A DNA stretch of 33,187 nt from Nostoc spongiaeforme FACHB-130 (GTDB lineage: Bacteria; Cyanobacteriota; Cyanobacteriia; Cyanobacteriales; Nostocaceae). The position numbers were made by a program, and so were the translations under genes. Shown in pieces: positions 15,816 through 25,958 of the stretch. A model generated the notes under the pieces. It did no database searches, was not told the origin of the DNA, and saw only the letters and a program-made list of their open reading frames with translations. The stretch spans positions 1-33,187 of the forward strand of contig NZ_JACJTB010000063.1 in assembly GCF_014698475.1 (NCBI RefSeq), in the 5' to 3' direction. Numbering within the stretch: the first letter of the stretch is position 1; every line of letters starts with the position of its first letter.

Positions 15816-17993
15816 ATGAATAAGACTGACTCTCGCAAAGTTAAAGCTTTTCCATTACAACTAGTGTTGATTATTCCTTTTGCCTTACAAATATTTGGTG
15901 CGGTGGGTTTAGTCGGTTACTTGTCATTTAAAAATGGACGACAAGCAGTTAATGACTTAGCAGATCAGTTAATGAATCGGACGAATAGTATAGTGCAGCA
16001 GCATTTAGATGCTTATTTATCTATTCCCCACCAGGTAAACCAGATTAATGCAGATGCGATCGCAATGGGATTGTTAGATGTGCGCGATCGCAAAACAATT
16101 AGTAAGTATTTCTGGAAGGAAATGCAGGCCTATGACCTGACTTACATTGGTATGGGATTAACCACAGGCGAGGGAGTGGGAGCCGCTCGCTACGATGGTA
16201 AAACAGTTACTATTGATGATTGGAATGGGAAATTACCCAACAATGGACGTAACTACACCACTGATTCCCGTGGCGATCGCCTCCGCATCAATTATCCTTT
16301 TGAATACAATAACTTTAAAGAAAGTTGGTATACCGAACCCATCAAAGCTGGTAAACCAATTTGGTCGCGCATTTACACCTGGAATTCTCCTACTGGTGCT
16401 TATATAACTGCTGGTGCTGGTCGTCCCATTTATGACGCAAATCAGCGATTATTGGGAATAGTTGGTGCAGACATTCATTTGTTAAAGTTAAGTGAATTTT
16501 TGCGGCGTTTAGATATTAGCAATTTTGGACAGGTGTTTATTGTCGAACGCAATGGTATGTTAATTGCCAGTTCTACTAAGCAAGATACTTTTGTAATAGT
16601 TAAGAATGAAGTCCAGCGCATCAAAGCTACAGAAAGCAAAGATCCAGTAATTAAAAATATTGCTAAATATATTGAAAATAAATTTAATGGCTTTCAGTCA
16701 ATTACTGAACAAAAAAAATTTCAATTGCAACTGCCAAAAGAGACAAAGTTTGTATATGTCACACCTTGGCGTGATCAATATGGACTAGATTGGTTAGTAG
16801 TTATGAGTGTGCCAGAAAAAGCTTTTATGGCTAAGATTATTACGAACACTCAAATTACAGTTCTTCTCTGTTTAGCTGCATTAATAGTGGCAACTCTTAT
16901 TGGTTATTTGACTTCCGGTTGGGTCATTCAACCAATTTTGCGAATCAATCGCGCTAGTCAGGCAATGGCATCAGGTGATTTAGAACAAACTTTAAATATT
17001 AGCAAAATAGAAGAACTCAATACATTAGCTCAGTCTTTTAATTACATGGCTGAACAACTGCGTCAATCTTTTAGTGCTTTAGAAGCGAGTAAGGCAGAAT
17101 TAGAAGACCGAGTAGAAGAACGTACTGCTGAACTGAAAACAACATTAAGCGAATTAAAACGCACTCAGGCACAAGTTATTCAAAATGAAAAAATGTCAAG
17201 TCTTGGTCAACTAGTAGCAGGAGTTGCCCATGAAATTAATAATCCTGTCAATTTTATTCACGGTAACATTACTCACCTGAGCGACTACATTCAAAGTCTA
17301 GTAAACATACTTCATCTTTACCAAGAACGCTATCTTGATGAAGACCCAGAAATCCAAGCATTAGCTGAAGAAATTGATTTAGATTTTATGATTGCAGATT
17401 TAGATAAGATTTTGCCTTCTATGAAAATGGGAACTGAAAGAATTCGGAATATTGTCTTATCGCTGCGAAACTTTTCCCGTATGGATGAAGCTGATTTTAA
17501 AACAGTTGATATTCATGAAGGTATTGAAAGTACATTATTAATTTTGCAATACCGTCTTAAAGAAAAACCAGACTATCCAGGAGTTGAAGTTATTCGTGAC
17601 TATGGTAATTTACCCTTGGTTGAATGCTTCGCTGGACAACTAAATCAAGTTTTAATGAATATATTAGTAAATGCGATGGATGCTTTGGAAGAGTCATTCG
17701 TGAATAGTCAAAACCCCACAACAGAAAAACCACAAATTACTATTCGTACCTCAGCCTTTGATAATCAATGGATCGAAATTGCGATCGCAGATAATGGCCC
17801 TGGAATGCCTGAACAAGTCAAACATCGCATTTTTGACCCTTTCTTTACAACTAAACCTGTGGGTAAAGGTACAGGAATGGGTATGGCAATTAGTTATCAA
17901 ATCATCACCGAAAAGCATCACGGCAAGTTAGATTGTGTCTCTACTCCCGGTGAAGGAACTGAGTTTAAAATTCAAATTCCGGTGAAACAGTAG
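15816..17993 (+). CDS. Cache-HAMP sensor histidine kinase
   Basis: A 725-residue membrane histidine kinase. It starts with a transmembrane helix (about 14-35), then a periplasmic double-Cache sensor (about 40-340; recognisable blocks include [19 protein letters not shown] and [19 protein letters not shown]), a second helix (about 347-370), a HAMP linker ([20 protein letters not shown]), a coiled coil ([20 protein letters not shown]), and a HisKA-type domain with His472 in [12 protein letters not shown]. The HATPase_c domain has [19 protein letters not shown] and [11 protein letters not shown]. The long insertion between the His box and ATPase fits the large cyanobacterial kinase class with HEINNP. 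No response regulator is adjacent, so it is an orphan with an unknown small-molecule ligand. Confidence 0.9.
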   Translation: MNKTDSRKVKAFPLQLVLIIPFALQIFGAVGLVGYLSFKNGRQAVNDLADQLMNRTNSIVQQHLDAYLSIPHQVNQINADAIAMGLLDVRDRKTISKYFWKEMQAYDLTYIGMGLTTGEGVGAARYDGKTVTIDDWNGKLPNNGRNYTTDSRGDRLRINYPFEYNNFKESWYTEPIKAGKPIWSRIYTWNSPTGAYITAGAGRPIYDANQRLLGIVGADIHLLKLSEFLRRLDISNFGQVFIVERNGMLIASSTKQDTFVIVKNEVQRIKATESKDPVIKNIAKYIENKFNGFQSITEQKKFQLQLPKETKFVYVTPWRDQYGLDWLVVMSVPEKAFMAKIITNTQITVLLCLAALIVATLIGYLTSGWVIQPILRINRASQAMASGDLEQTLNISKIEELNTLAQSFNYMAEQLRQSFSALEASKAELEDRVEERTAELKTTLSELKRTQAQVIQNEKMSSLGQLVAGVAHEINNPVNFIHGNITHLSDYIQSLVNILHLYQERYLDEDPEIQALAEEIDLDFMIADLDKILPSMKMGTERIRNIVLSLRNFSRMDEADFKTVDIHEGIESTLLILQYRLKEKPDYPGVEVIRDYGNLPLVECFAGQLNQVLMNILVNAMDALEESFVNSQNPTTEKPQITIRTSAFDNQWIEIAIADNGPGMPEQVKHRIFDPFFTTKPVGKGTGMGMAISYQIITEKHHGKLDCVSTPGEGTEFKIQIPVKQ

Positions 17994-18000
17994 TTAAGTA

Positions 18001-18021
18001 GGGAGTAGGGAGTAGGGAGTT
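18001..18021. repeat. Heptanucleotide GGGAGTA tandem repeat
   Basis: Three tandem units (GGGAGTA twice, then GGGAGTT), the kind of short tandem repeat that is common in heterocystous cyanobacteria. A partial inverted counterpart (CCCTACTCTCTAC, from 18178) lies at the other end of the same convergent gap, just before the DUF3352 stop. Confidence 0.7.
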
Positions 18022-18186
18022 GTGAGTGGGTGTAAGAGTGTAAGGGGGTAGGGGTATAAGGGAAAGAATAAAAACGAGCATTATTTACAAATTAGTAATC
18101 TTTCCCTGCATCCTAAAGGGGAAGTCAAAATTCAAAAGTCAGAGAATTTTTGACTTGATTCTGCTCTAACACCCAATCCCTACTCT

Positions 18187-19893
18187 CTACTTCTGACTCG
18201 GCTTCAGTGCTAACAAAACTTCTAGCTGACTGGTGGACTTATCTGGACTAGTGGCGGTGGCGGCAAAACCACGAATAGAACTTAAAATGGCATTGACATC
18301 GGGTGAAATTGGTGCGGCTTGGCCTGCAAAGCGGTTAACTAAAGTCACAGTTTTATCCATATCTACATAGAAATAACCACCGTTGGGTTGTTGCAATGAA
18401 CCTGTGACATTTTTAAAGGTATCGCTTTGGGCGAGGGATGGACTTTTAGCAGCAGCTAAGGCATCAGCCACAGGGCCGCCAAGTGCTAAAAAGACAGTAT
18501 CTTGGTCTAACCAACCATGAGATAATAATGCGCCTTGTCTGGGTATTTGCCATTCTGTGACATCTTTACCGCCGATGTTGCGGGTGGCGATGTTAATTCT
18601 TTGGGCTTTGGCTAGGTTGTCAAGTTTTTTGAAGGTGGCTTCTGCGGTTTTGCGATCGCTTGTATCAAACACCAGCGCACCACCAAAACCCACACTTGCT
18701 AACACACCTTGATTAGATGGAACTGCACCAATCCCAAATTCACCATCCATCCAGCCAAAAATTTCTTTATCTAAGTCAATCTCGGCAGATTTTAGCTGAG
18801 TGCGGATTTGTTGGAGTGTTTGTTGAACTTCGGGATAATCTTTTGACTGTTCTGTGAATGTTTGCCAACCACGACTGATACCGTTACCACTAATTAATGC
18901 AAAGGTATCGCCAGGAAATAGCGTTAATATCTTAGCTGGTGTGTTTTGATACTGGAATTTGCTGAGTTGTGGATCTAAATTAGCGATCGCTTTTACCCGC
19001 ACGCCCTGATCATCTACACCCACACCAGCCACCATTGATTTTACCTGCTTCAACTGTGACAAGGTTTGGGGCGGCAAAGTTTTACTTTGGGCGCTGGCTG
19101 TTGCTAATTGTTCTACCATCCCAGAATAGTCTGGGACATAAACTTGCACGAGAGTATTTTGCAGATTTACATTTTGGCTGAGTAAACTATTAGCACCTTC
19201 CTTACTAGCAAAAGAAGGTTGACCTTTATAGGTATCAATTGCTTTTTCTACAGCTTGTTTGTCAGGGGCTAAAATTAAATGACTATTATTAACAACTACA
19301 CTATATGTTGGTCTACCCTTTTCCTCAATAGTTTCTGTAATTTTTTCACCTTTATAGTCAATTTCTCGACTTTTCACTCCTTTTTGATTTTTTAATTTAT
19401 TGGCAAAATTCAAAGCAGTTAATTTATCTTTGATCCCAATCACCATCAGCATGTTTGTACTTTGTTGTACTTTTAATGGTGGATTGGCTCGATTGGTGGG
19501 AATTTGTAACTGGGCAGGTTGGGTTTTACTTGGTGGTAAAACAGCAATCATCACGCCACTAATCCAAGGTTTAATATCTTTTTCGTAAGAAATATCACTG
19601 CCTTTAAAAGTATTTTTATTGAAGTCTTCTAAACTTTTTACCAGTAATTTTTGGGCTTCTGGTGTACCAAACTGCTGTAATTTTGCCCAAACTTGGTCAT
19701 CAGTAGAAATATAAGTAGTCATCAGGGCTGATTCGGGAACTAATTTAGCACTACCAATAGCCCCAGAAATATCTCCAGATGGACCTTTGAACAAATAGGT
19801 ATAGACTGCTACACCTCCTGCTACAGCGACAACTGCGCCAATTGCAGGTATTACAAACTTTAATTTACTTTCAGGCATTGTTACTGTCCTCAT
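18187..19893 (-). CDS. DUF3352 domain protein, membrane-anchored
   Basis: A 568-residue protein with one N-terminal hydrophobic segment (FVIPAIGAVVAVAGGVAVYTYLF, about residues 13-35) and a long extracytoplasmic region of the DUF3352 family, conserved in cyanobacteria and of unknown function. Family-like segments include AKLVPESALMTTYISTDDQ, the FPGDTFALISGNG segment and GGKDVTEWQIP. A second ATG lies 5 codons in, at 19878, with AGGA about 9 nt before it, and may be the true start, because GAGG before the first ATG is too close. It is convergent with the histidine kinase gene and divergent from the aminopeptidase gene. No enzyme motif is seen. Confidence 0.87.
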   Translation of the reverse strand: MRTVTMPESKLKFVIPAIGAVVAVAGGVAVYTYLFKGPSGDISGAIGSAKLVPESALMTTYISTDDQVWAKLQQFGTPEAQKLLVKSLEDFNKNTFKGSDISYEKDIKPWISGVMIAVLPPSKTQPAQLQIPTNRANPPLKVQQSTNMLMVIGIKDKLTALNFANKLKNQKGVKSREIDYKGEKITETIEEKGRPTYSVVVNNSHLILAPDKQAVEKAIDTYKGQPSFASKEGANSLLSQNVNLQNTLVQVYVPDYSGMVEQLATASAQSKTLPPQTLSQLKQVKSMVAGVGVDDQGVRVKAIANLDPQLSKFQYQNTPAKILTLFPGDTFALISGNGISRGWQTFTEQSKDYPEVQQTLQQIRTQLKSAEIDLDKEIFGWMDGEFGIGAVPSNQGVLASVGFGGALVFDTSDRKTAEATFKKLDNLAKAQRINIATRNIGGKDVTEWQIPRQGALLSHGWLDQDTVFLALGGPVADALAAAKSPSLAQSDTFKNVTGSLQQPNGGYFYVDMDKTVTLVNRFAGQAAPISPDVNAILSSIRGFAATATSPDKSTSQLEVLLALKPSQK

Positions 19894-20328
19894 TTTCCTC
19901 AGATTTTTACCGAGGGTACTAAAAACGTCATTGTTGAGTTCTCGGAATTATTGATAAACTTCACGATTTCTGCGGGGTACACTGTTAAAATTAGTAAATC
20001 TACACACAAGCAGTAAAAAGAACACCAAAGAAATACTTCAATGAGAGCAAAGCAAAATCCGTAAATGCCAGGTTATTCATCTTGAGAGATAGCCTGTGGT
20101 AAATTTGCAAGCTATCCTAATCTCATCAGCAAATTTGCCGAGTCTTAGGACTCAAGGAAAAATAACAAAAATATCCCCTCAGCAGCAGAGAAAGGTTCAT
20201 GGGAATCTCCCCAAAATTGCAAAGATGGCATATTTTCTATCCGCTATTTGGATGAGTAAACATCACAAATAGTATGATTCTCGTAAATTTACTTAGATTT
20301 TTTAAGATTAAAGGGTCATTCAGCATCA
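19894..20328. other. Divergent promoter region, DUF3352 / aminopeptidase
   Basis: 435 bases with no gene on either strand. It must hold both promoters. I see no strong operator, riboswitch or terminator; a short GTAAATTTAC palindrome (20284-20293) lies 36 nt before the aminopeptidase ATG. Confidence 0.45.
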
Positions 20329-22914
20329 ATGTCGCATTCCTATTTTGATACAGAAAATAACGGACGCAAATCTTTTGAGTTACCGGGAGCCAGACCACAC
20401 TATAATCCAGATCGCCCTGGACAGGTAGAGCATATTTTTCTTGACCTGCACTTAGATATCCCCAAGCAAAGTTATCACGGTAGCTGTAGTATTCGCCTAT
20501 TACCGATTCGCAGTGGAATTGACCGTTTAGTACTGGATGCAGTCAACTTAAATATCCAGTCTGTACAAGTAGATGAGGTGGCGCAAAAGTTTGACTACGA
20601 CGGTGAACAGCTTTCTATTAAGCTTGACCAACCAACAGAACAAGGGAAAAGAATTTTAATTGCGATCGCCTACTCCGCCGAAAAACCCCAACGCGGTATA
20701 TACTTTATCCAACCAGACAAACACTATCCCCACAAACCCACTCAAGTCTGGACTCAGGGAGAAGACGAAGACTCGCGCTTTTGGTTTCCCTGTTTTGACT
20801 ATCCCGGACAACTCTCCACATCTGAAATTCGTGTGCGGGTTCCCAAAGCATTAGTAGCAATTTCTAACGGTGAATTAATCGAAACCATCGAAGAAGGTTC
20901 CGAAAAAATTTATCATTGGTCACAACAGCAAGTTCATCCTACATATTTAATGACTCTCGCTGTGGCTGACTTTGCTGAAATTCGAGATGAATGGCAAGGT
21001 AAACCAGTTACTTACTACGTGGAAAAAGGCCGGGAAGCAGATGCTAAACGCAGCATGGGCAAAACTCCCCGCATGGTCGAATTTTTGAGTGAAAAGTATG
21101 GTTATCCATATCCTTTTCCCAAATATGCCCAAGTTTGCGTTGATGACTTTATCTTTGGGGGGATGGAAAATACTTCCACCACCTTATTAACAGACCGTTG
21201 TCTTTTAGATGAACGCGCCGCTTTAGATAACCGCAACACCGAAAGTCTAGTTGTTCATGAACTGGCGCATCAGTGGTTTGGTGATTTGCTAGTAATTAAG
21301 CATTGGTCTCATGCTTGGATTAAAGAAGGTATGGCTTCTTACTCCGAAGTGATGTGGACAGAACATGAATATAGTGCTGAAGAAGCTGCATACTATCGGT
21401 TAATAGAAGCGCGGAGTTATTTAAGCGAAGATCGCAGCCGTTACCGCCGCCCAATGGTAACTCATGTTTACCGCGAAGCCATTGAACTTTATGACCGCCA
21501 CATCTACGAAAAAGGTTCTTGTGTTTATCACATGATTCGGGCGGAATTGGGTGAAGAATTATTCTGGCACGCCATTCAAACATTTGTGCAGGATAATGCC
21601 CATAAAACCGTTGAAACAGTAGACTTACTCCGCGCCATTGATAAAGCCACAGGGAGAAATTTAGCCTTCTTATTCGACCAATATGTTTATCGTGGCGGTC
21701 ATCCTGATTTTAAAGTGGCTTACTCTTGGGATGGTGATGCAAATTTAGCCAAGGTCACAGTTACCCAAACTCAAGCTGATAAAAATAGCAGTAAAAATTT
21801 ATTTGACTTAAAAATCCCCATCGGTTTCGGCTTTGTGCAGAAGGAAGAAGCAGCACAACTGACGACTTTTACTGTCCGGGTAAATGAAGCAGAACAAAGC
21901 TTCTACTTCCCACTGTCAGCCAAGCCAGATTTTATTAGCTTTGATGTCGGCAATCATTTCTTAAAAACTGTCACTTTGGAATATCCCCTTCCTGAATTAA
22001 AAGCGCAGTTAGAATCTGACCCAGACCCAATTTCCCGCATTTATGCAGCGACAGCTTTAGCGAAAAAAGGCGGTTTGGAAGCAACCAAAGCATTATCTAA
22101 AGCATTGACAAAAGAACTATTTTGGGGTGTGCGGGTGGAAGTTGCCAAACAACTAGCAGAAGTCAAGTTAGATCAAGCCTTTGATGGTTTAGTGGTGGGA
22201 TTAAAAGATAAAAGTCCTTATGTGCGGCGTGCGGTTGTGAATGCACTGGCAACCATCAAAACCCATGATAGTTATAAGGCTGTGAAAGAGATAGTGCAAG
22301 AAGGCGATCGCAGTTATTATGTAGAAGCCGCCGCCGCTACAGCCATTGGCGCGATCGCAGCTGCTAATCTGGATGAAAAGCCCAAGGAAGAAAAAGTCAT
22401 CAAACTACTGAAATCAGTTTTAGAAGAAAAAGCTGGTTGGAATGAAGTAGTCCGCAGTGGTGCAGTTAACGGTTTAGCAGAACTCAAAACTTCCGAAGCC
22501 GCTTTAAATCTGTTGCTGGAATACACCAAACAAGGAGTTCCCCAAGCCTTGCGATTAGCCACAATTCGGGCTTTAGGTAGAATTTCCGTTGGTCAAACAC
22601 CAGTTAACTTAGAACGGATTTTAGATAGATTAGCTGAACTCGCTAAAGAAACCTTCTTCTTAACCCAAGTAGCAGTAGTTACAGCCTTGGGTAAAATGGA
22701 AACACCCAAAGCAATTGACATTTTGCGATCGCTTTCCGAACAAACCCCCGATGGTCGCGTGCGTCGCTATGCTGATGAAGAAATTGCCAATGTCCAAAAA
22801 CATATCGGTACAGAAACCGCCCTGCGTCAATTGCGCGAAGAACTCGACCAAGTTAAAAAACAAAACCAAGAACTCAAAAGCCGCTTAGAAAACTTAGAGG
22901 CGAAATCTAAGTAG
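20329..22914 (+). CDS. M1-family zinc aminopeptidase with HEAT repeats
   Basis: An 861-residue gluzincin metallopeptidase that removes N-terminal residues from peptides. The catalytic set is complete: GGMEN (277-281, the exopeptidase motif with Gly for the usual Ala), HELAH with zinc ligands His310 and His314 and base Glu311, and third ligand Glu333 in WIKEGMAS, at the standard 18-residue spacing. The N-terminal domain (1-190) is the usual beta-saddle. After the catalytic and beta domains, residues from about 560 to 825 form alpha-helical HEAT-like repeats (for example LKDKSPYVRRAVVNALATIK), and the last 35 residues form a coiled coil (LREELDQVKKQNQELKSRLE). No signal peptide, so cytosolic. 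The HEAT repeats replace the helical cap of classical PepN. Confidence 0.92.
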   Translation: MSHSYFDTENNGRKSFELPGARPHYNPDRPGQVEHIFLDLHLDIPKQSYHGSCSIRLLPIRSGIDRLVLDAVNLNIQSVQVDEVAQKFDYDGEQLSIKLDQPTEQGKRILIAIAYSAEKPQRGIYFIQPDKHYPHKPTQVWTQGEDEDSRFWFPCFDYPGQLSTSEIRVRVPKALVAISNGELIETIEEGSEKIYHWSQQQVHPTYLMTLAVADFAEIRDEWQGKPVTYYVEKGREADAKRSMGKTPRMVEFLSEKYGYPYPFPKYAQVCVDDFIFGGMENTSTTLLTDRCLLDERAALDNRNTESLVVHELAHQWFGDLLVIKHWSHAWIKEGMASYSEVMWTEHEYSAEEAAYYRLIEARSYLSEDRSRYRRPMVTHVYREAIELYDRHIYEKGSCVYHMIRAELGEELFWHAIQTFVQDNAHKTVETVDLLRAIDKATGRNLAFLFDQYVYRGGHPDFKVAYSWDGDANLAKVTVTQTQADKNSSKNLFDLKIPIGFGFVQKEEAAQLTTFTVRVNEAEQSFYFPLSAKPDFISFDVGNHFLKTVTLEYPLPELKAQLESDPDPISRIYAATALAKKGGLEATKALSKALTKELFWGVRVEVAKQLAEVKLDQAFDGLVVGLKDKSPYVRRAVVNALATIKTHDSYKAVKEIVQEGDRSYYVEAAAATAIGAIAAANLDEKPKEEKVIKLLKSVLEEKAGWNEVVRSGAVNGLAELKTSEAALNLLLEYTKQGVPQALRLATIRALGRISVGQTPVNLERILDRLAELAKETFFLTQVAVVTALGKMETPKAIDILRSLSEQTPDGRVRRYADEEIANVQKHIGTETALRQLREELDQVKKQNQELKSRLENLEAKSK

Positions 22915-22933
22915 AAGTCATTTATCTAACAAC

Positions 22934-22979
22934 TGCGATCGCATTACTGAAATTAATCACGCTATGCGATCGCATTTTT
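22934..22979 (+). terminator. Hairpin from paired HIP1 sites with T-run
   Basis: Two copies of TGCGATCGCA (22934-22943 and 22965-22974), each itself a palindrome, can pair with each other and are followed by TTTTT, 20 nt past the aminopeptidase stop. It may serve as its terminator. The rest of the 22915-23247 gap holds no gene I can support; AGGAG (23230-23234) near its end belongs to the next gene. Confidence 0.4.
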
Positions 22980-23247
22980 CGTGTGAGATTGCGATGCAAA
23001 TATTCCCGAAAGTGAAATTTTTAGTTTTAAAAATAACATCAGCAAATCAAAAAACGCCTATCTTGGTTGAAAATCTTAAAACTAAGCTTGTTAAAAACTG
23101 AAATATAAAAATTCAGGCTAATTACTCATTGTATAGCCACCATCTGTATAACCTAAAGATAGAATGCGCCTCAGCGAGTGCAGCCACACTCTACCGAGAC
23201 GACTTCTCCCAAGTCCGAGTACAGCGAACTAGGAGCAACTTAATAGT

Positions 23248-23457
23248 ATGCCAAAACCCAGATACGACGAAGACGAAAACAAATCACGCCATGCAGCAGC
23301 CGATGTAGATTGCTGTGAGGAAATGGCAGAGAAATATGGATGGCAATTAGTTGATGTGGAACCAACAGGTAATCCTGTTCTTGAAGTCGATTGTGTGTTT
23401 GAAGGAAACATTGAGTTTCCAAAATCTTATTACGACAGCGAAAAGGAGGAAGACTAA
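23248..23457 (+). CDS. Small acidic hypothetical protein
   Basis: A 69-residue, strongly acidic protein (20 Asp/Glu against 7 Lys/Arg) with a charged start (PKPRYDEDENKSRH), a central helix-like stretch with a Cys pair (DVDCCEEMAEKYGW), a strand-rich part (QLVDVEPTGNPVLEVDCVF) and an acidic tail. AGGAG lies 13 nt before the ATG. Its stop overlaps the next start by one base (TAATG), so the two proteins are probably made together in fixed proportion. I do not recognise the family. Small acidic first partners in such pairs are often antitoxins, immunity proteins or chaperone-like subunits, but no motif here proves any of these. Confidence 0.65.
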   Translation: MPKPRYDEDENKSRHAAADVDCCEEMAEKYGWQLVDVEPTGNPVLEVDCVFEGNIEFPKSYYDSEKEED

Positions 23458-23888
23458 TGCGTAAATGGATCGTCTTTCGTGCTGAAAAGCGTCAACCTGG
23501 TTGGAAAGACCGAAAATATGCTCACACTGGCTCTCTCACGAAAACTCTGTTTGAGCATTATGATTGCTCCAATAATGCGCTACCTGAACCTGGCTACCGC
23601 CCGCCAGAGTTTATTCGAGTTGAGCAGTTTGTTGATTCTCACTATCCAGAGTCATCAACCCACTACCGTCAAAGTGATTGGGAAGTCACACGAGTTGAAA
23701 CTTATACGCCAGATGTCCCCAATGGAATGGATTTTGATCTGGTTGTGATTTGCTACTGCAAGTATAGCCCTATTAATGCAGCCCTCCAGCCAATGCCAGA
23801 ACGCCAAGTATCGGCTGATTCTTTTGGGGGAGATGAAGTAGCTTATCAACAGTGGCTAGATTCTCAAAAGGAAACTGCTGAGGTTTAA
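23457..23888 (+). CDS. Hypothetical protein coupled to the preceding ORF
   Basis: A 143-residue soluble protein with many aromatic residues. It begins with a strand-like MRKWIVFRAEKRQPGWKDRK, has a Pro-rich middle (LPEPGYRPPEFIRVEQFVD), then a strand pair (WEVTRVETYTP and FDLVVICYCKYSPINA), and ends in a polar helix (EVAYQQWLDSQKETAEV). It starts inside the stop of the 69-residue protein (TAATG), and a good AAGGAGG lies 7-8 nt before. A hairpin at 23896-23932 follows the stop. No signal peptide, membrane segment or known catalytic motif. I do not recognise the family. Confidence 0.65.
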   Translation: MRKWIVFRAEKRQPGWKDRKYAHTGSLTKTLFEHYDCSNNALPEPGYRPPEFIRVEQFVDSHYPESSTHYRQSDWEVTRVETYTPDVPNGMDFDLVVICYCKYSPINAALQPMPERQVSADSFGGDEVAYQQWLDSQKETAEV

Positions 23889-23895
23889 TCAGCAA

Positions 23896-23932
23896 ACGCG
23901 ATACCCACTTTGTGTTTAGGTGGGTGTCGCGT
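23896..23932. terminator. Strong hairpin after the unknown gene pair
   Basis: A 13-bp stem with a single T-G pair (ACGCGATACCCAC at 23896-23908 against 23920-23932) and an 11-nt loop, 8 nt past the stop of the coupled pair. No T-run follows on the plus strand, so it may be a processing or stability element more than a terminator. Confidence 0.5.
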
Positions 23933-24157
23933 GAAAAGCTGGCTTCTTAATAATTCTTTAACCATTGCGGATTAGTTTTTGACCGATTTTCGCGGATTAT
24001 TTGTACTTTTATAAAGTATAATTAAGAAAAAGATAAAAAAAAGAGGCAAGCACGGTAAGCTTTTATGGCTGCGTGTGTACCCGAAAAAAGGTAAAGTTTA
24101 ATAGTTTTTTATAAAAAGCTAAGGTTATCCTAACGAGCAATCAGCTTGTATTTTGGG

Positions 24158-25933
24158 ATGCCAAAAAACAACAGTGTAGATTTCCCAGTTGAAGAGGCAA
24201 ACAAAAGCGTGGGTCAGTATCAACCTGCTCAGCTAAAGCGGTACAATCCAGAAGCGATCGCTCGTCACTATCGTTACCGCCCCTGGTTAGCATGGGGACG
24301 CTTGCTGAGAATTATTTGGTCTTTTGCTGGATTCATTTTGAGTCTAAAGTGGGATGAATGGCAAAATCAAGTAGAGCAAAATCGGGGAAAGCGAGCTACC
24401 CAGTTGCGTCAACTACTCACAAGCCTAGGCCCCACCTTCATTAAAGTCGGTCAAGCCCTCTCCACCCGGCCTGACCTGATTCGCAAAGATTTCTTAGAAG
24501 AGTTGGTAAAATTACAAGACCAACTGCCAGCTTTTGATAATGCGATCGCTTATGCAATTATCGAAAAAGAACTTGATTGCCCAATATCAGCCGTTTACAG
24601 CGAATTATCACCAAAACCTGTAGCGGCGGCAAGTTTAGGTCAAGTTTATCGTGGGCGGTTGATTAGTGGTGAAGAAGTCGCAGTCAAAGTACAACGCCCC
24701 AACCTCCGACCAACTCTCACCTTAGACCTTTATTTAATGCGCTGGGCTGCGAGTTGGCTTGCACCTTGGCTACCCCTAAATCTCGGTCACGATTTGACCT
24801 TAATTGTGGACGAGTTCGGGACAAAATTATTTGAAGAAATTGACTACATCAACGAAAGTCGAAACGCCGAAAAATTTGCCAACAACTTCCGCAACGACCC
24901 CCAGGTAAAAGTCCCGGCAATTTACTGGCGTTACACTAGCAGTCGGGTATTAACCCTAGAATGGATCAACGGCTTGAAGCTAACAGATACAAAAAGTATC
25001 CGCGCTGCTGGGTTAGATCCTGAAAACATTATCCAAATTGCTGTCACTTGTGGGTTGCGTCAACTGCTAGAGTTTGGCTTTTTCCACGCTGACCCCCATC
25101 CTGGTAACTTATTTGCTATGCCCGACGGTCGTATGGCTTACATCGACTTCGGTATGATGGATCAGTTAGAAGAAACCAGCAAAGAAAATTTAGTTGATGC
25201 TTTAGTACATTTGGTCAACAAAGACTATCTCGATTTAGCCACAGATTTTGTCAACTTGGGTTTTTTGACTGCCGACACAAATATCGAACCAATTGTACCA
25301 GCATTAGAAGCTGTGTTAGGCGATGCAATTGGTAAGAACGTTGGGGATTTTAACTTCAAAACCATTACCGATGAATTTTCGGAATTAATGTATGAATATC
25401 CCTTTCGAGTTCCGGCTAAGTTTGCGTTAATTATTCGGTCATTAGTCACCCAAGAAGGAATTGCCCTCAGCCTCAACCCTAATTTTAAAATTGTTGAGGT
25501 TGGTTATCCTTACATTGCGCGGCGCTTACTTACTGGCGAGTCTCCCCAATTGCGCCGACGGTTGCTGAACGTGCTGTTTAAAGATGGTAAATTCCAGTGG
25601 CAGCGATTAGAAAACTTAATTGCGATCGCCCGCACAGATGGTAACTTTGATGTATTACCGACAGCCCAAATGGGACTGCAATTTCTGTTATCAGAAGAAG
25701 GTAAATTTCTGCGACGACAATTAGTCTTAGCCCTCACAGAAGATGACCGTCTGCATACAGAAGAAGTACAACGCTTGTGGGATTTAGTCAAAGATGACAT
25801 CAAACCCAATCGTTTAATAGATGTCGCAATTCGCTTATTAACTGAATTTTCTAGAGAAGGAGTAGCCGCTATTTTACCAAGAGCTACCGCCTTTGTTAAT
25901 TTAGGAGATTCGGCATCAGGTATCACACACTAA
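24158..25933 (+). CDS. ABC1/AarF (UbiB-like) atypical kinase
   Basis: A 591-residue protein of the ABC1/ADCK/UbiB family, atypical kinase-fold ATPases tied to quinone and isoprenoid-lipid metabolism and found in several copies in cyanobacteria. The signature is clear: the KxGQ motif (KVGQ, about 96-99) in GPTFIKVGQALSTRPDLI, the Ala-rich loop VAAASLGQVYRG (155-166) that replaces the P-loop, Lys177 in VAVKVQRP, the HADPHPGNLF catalytic segment and YIDFGMM for metal binding. The frame is open to a TTG at 24146, but the ATG at 24158 is preferred. The C-terminal 200 residues lack strong membrane helices. Specific substrate unknown. Upstream DNA (24000-24022) is AT-rich and probably carries the promoter. 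Confidence 0.92.
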   Translation: MPKNNSVDFPVEEANKSVGQYQPAQLKRYNPEAIARHYRYRPWLAWGRLLRIIWSFAGFILSLKWDEWQNQVEQNRGKRATQLRQLLTSLGPTFIKVGQALSTRPDLIRKDFLEELVKLQDQLPAFDNAIAYAIIEKELDCPISAVYSELSPKPVAAASLGQVYRGRLISGEEVAVKVQRPNLRPTLTLDLYLMRWAASWLAPWLPLNLGHDLTLIVDEFGTKLFEEIDYINESRNAEKFANNFRNDPQVKVPAIYWRYTSSRVLTLEWINGLKLTDTKSIRAAGLDPENIIQIAVTCGLRQLLEFGFFHADPHPGNLFAMPDGRMAYIDFGMMDQLEETSKENLVDALVHLVNKDYLDLATDFVNLGFLTADTNIEPIVPALEAVLGDAIGKNVGDFNFKTITDEFSELMYEYPFRVPAKFALIIRSLVTQEGIALSLNPNFKIVEVGYPYIARRLLTGESPQLRRRLLNVLFKDGKFQWQRLENLIAIARTDGNFDVLPTAQMGLQFLLSEEGKFLRRQLVLALTEDDRLHTEEVQRLWDLVKDDIKPNRLIDVAIRLLTEFSREGVAAILPRATAFVNLGDSASGITH

Positions 25934-25958
25934 AACCTGCAAACTCCCATCTGATAAC

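Noticed and set aside
25510-25926. Antisense frame of 138 codons inside the ABC1 kinase gene
   Set aside because: Shadow frame; Arg/Ser-rich composition arises from the opposite-strand codon use.
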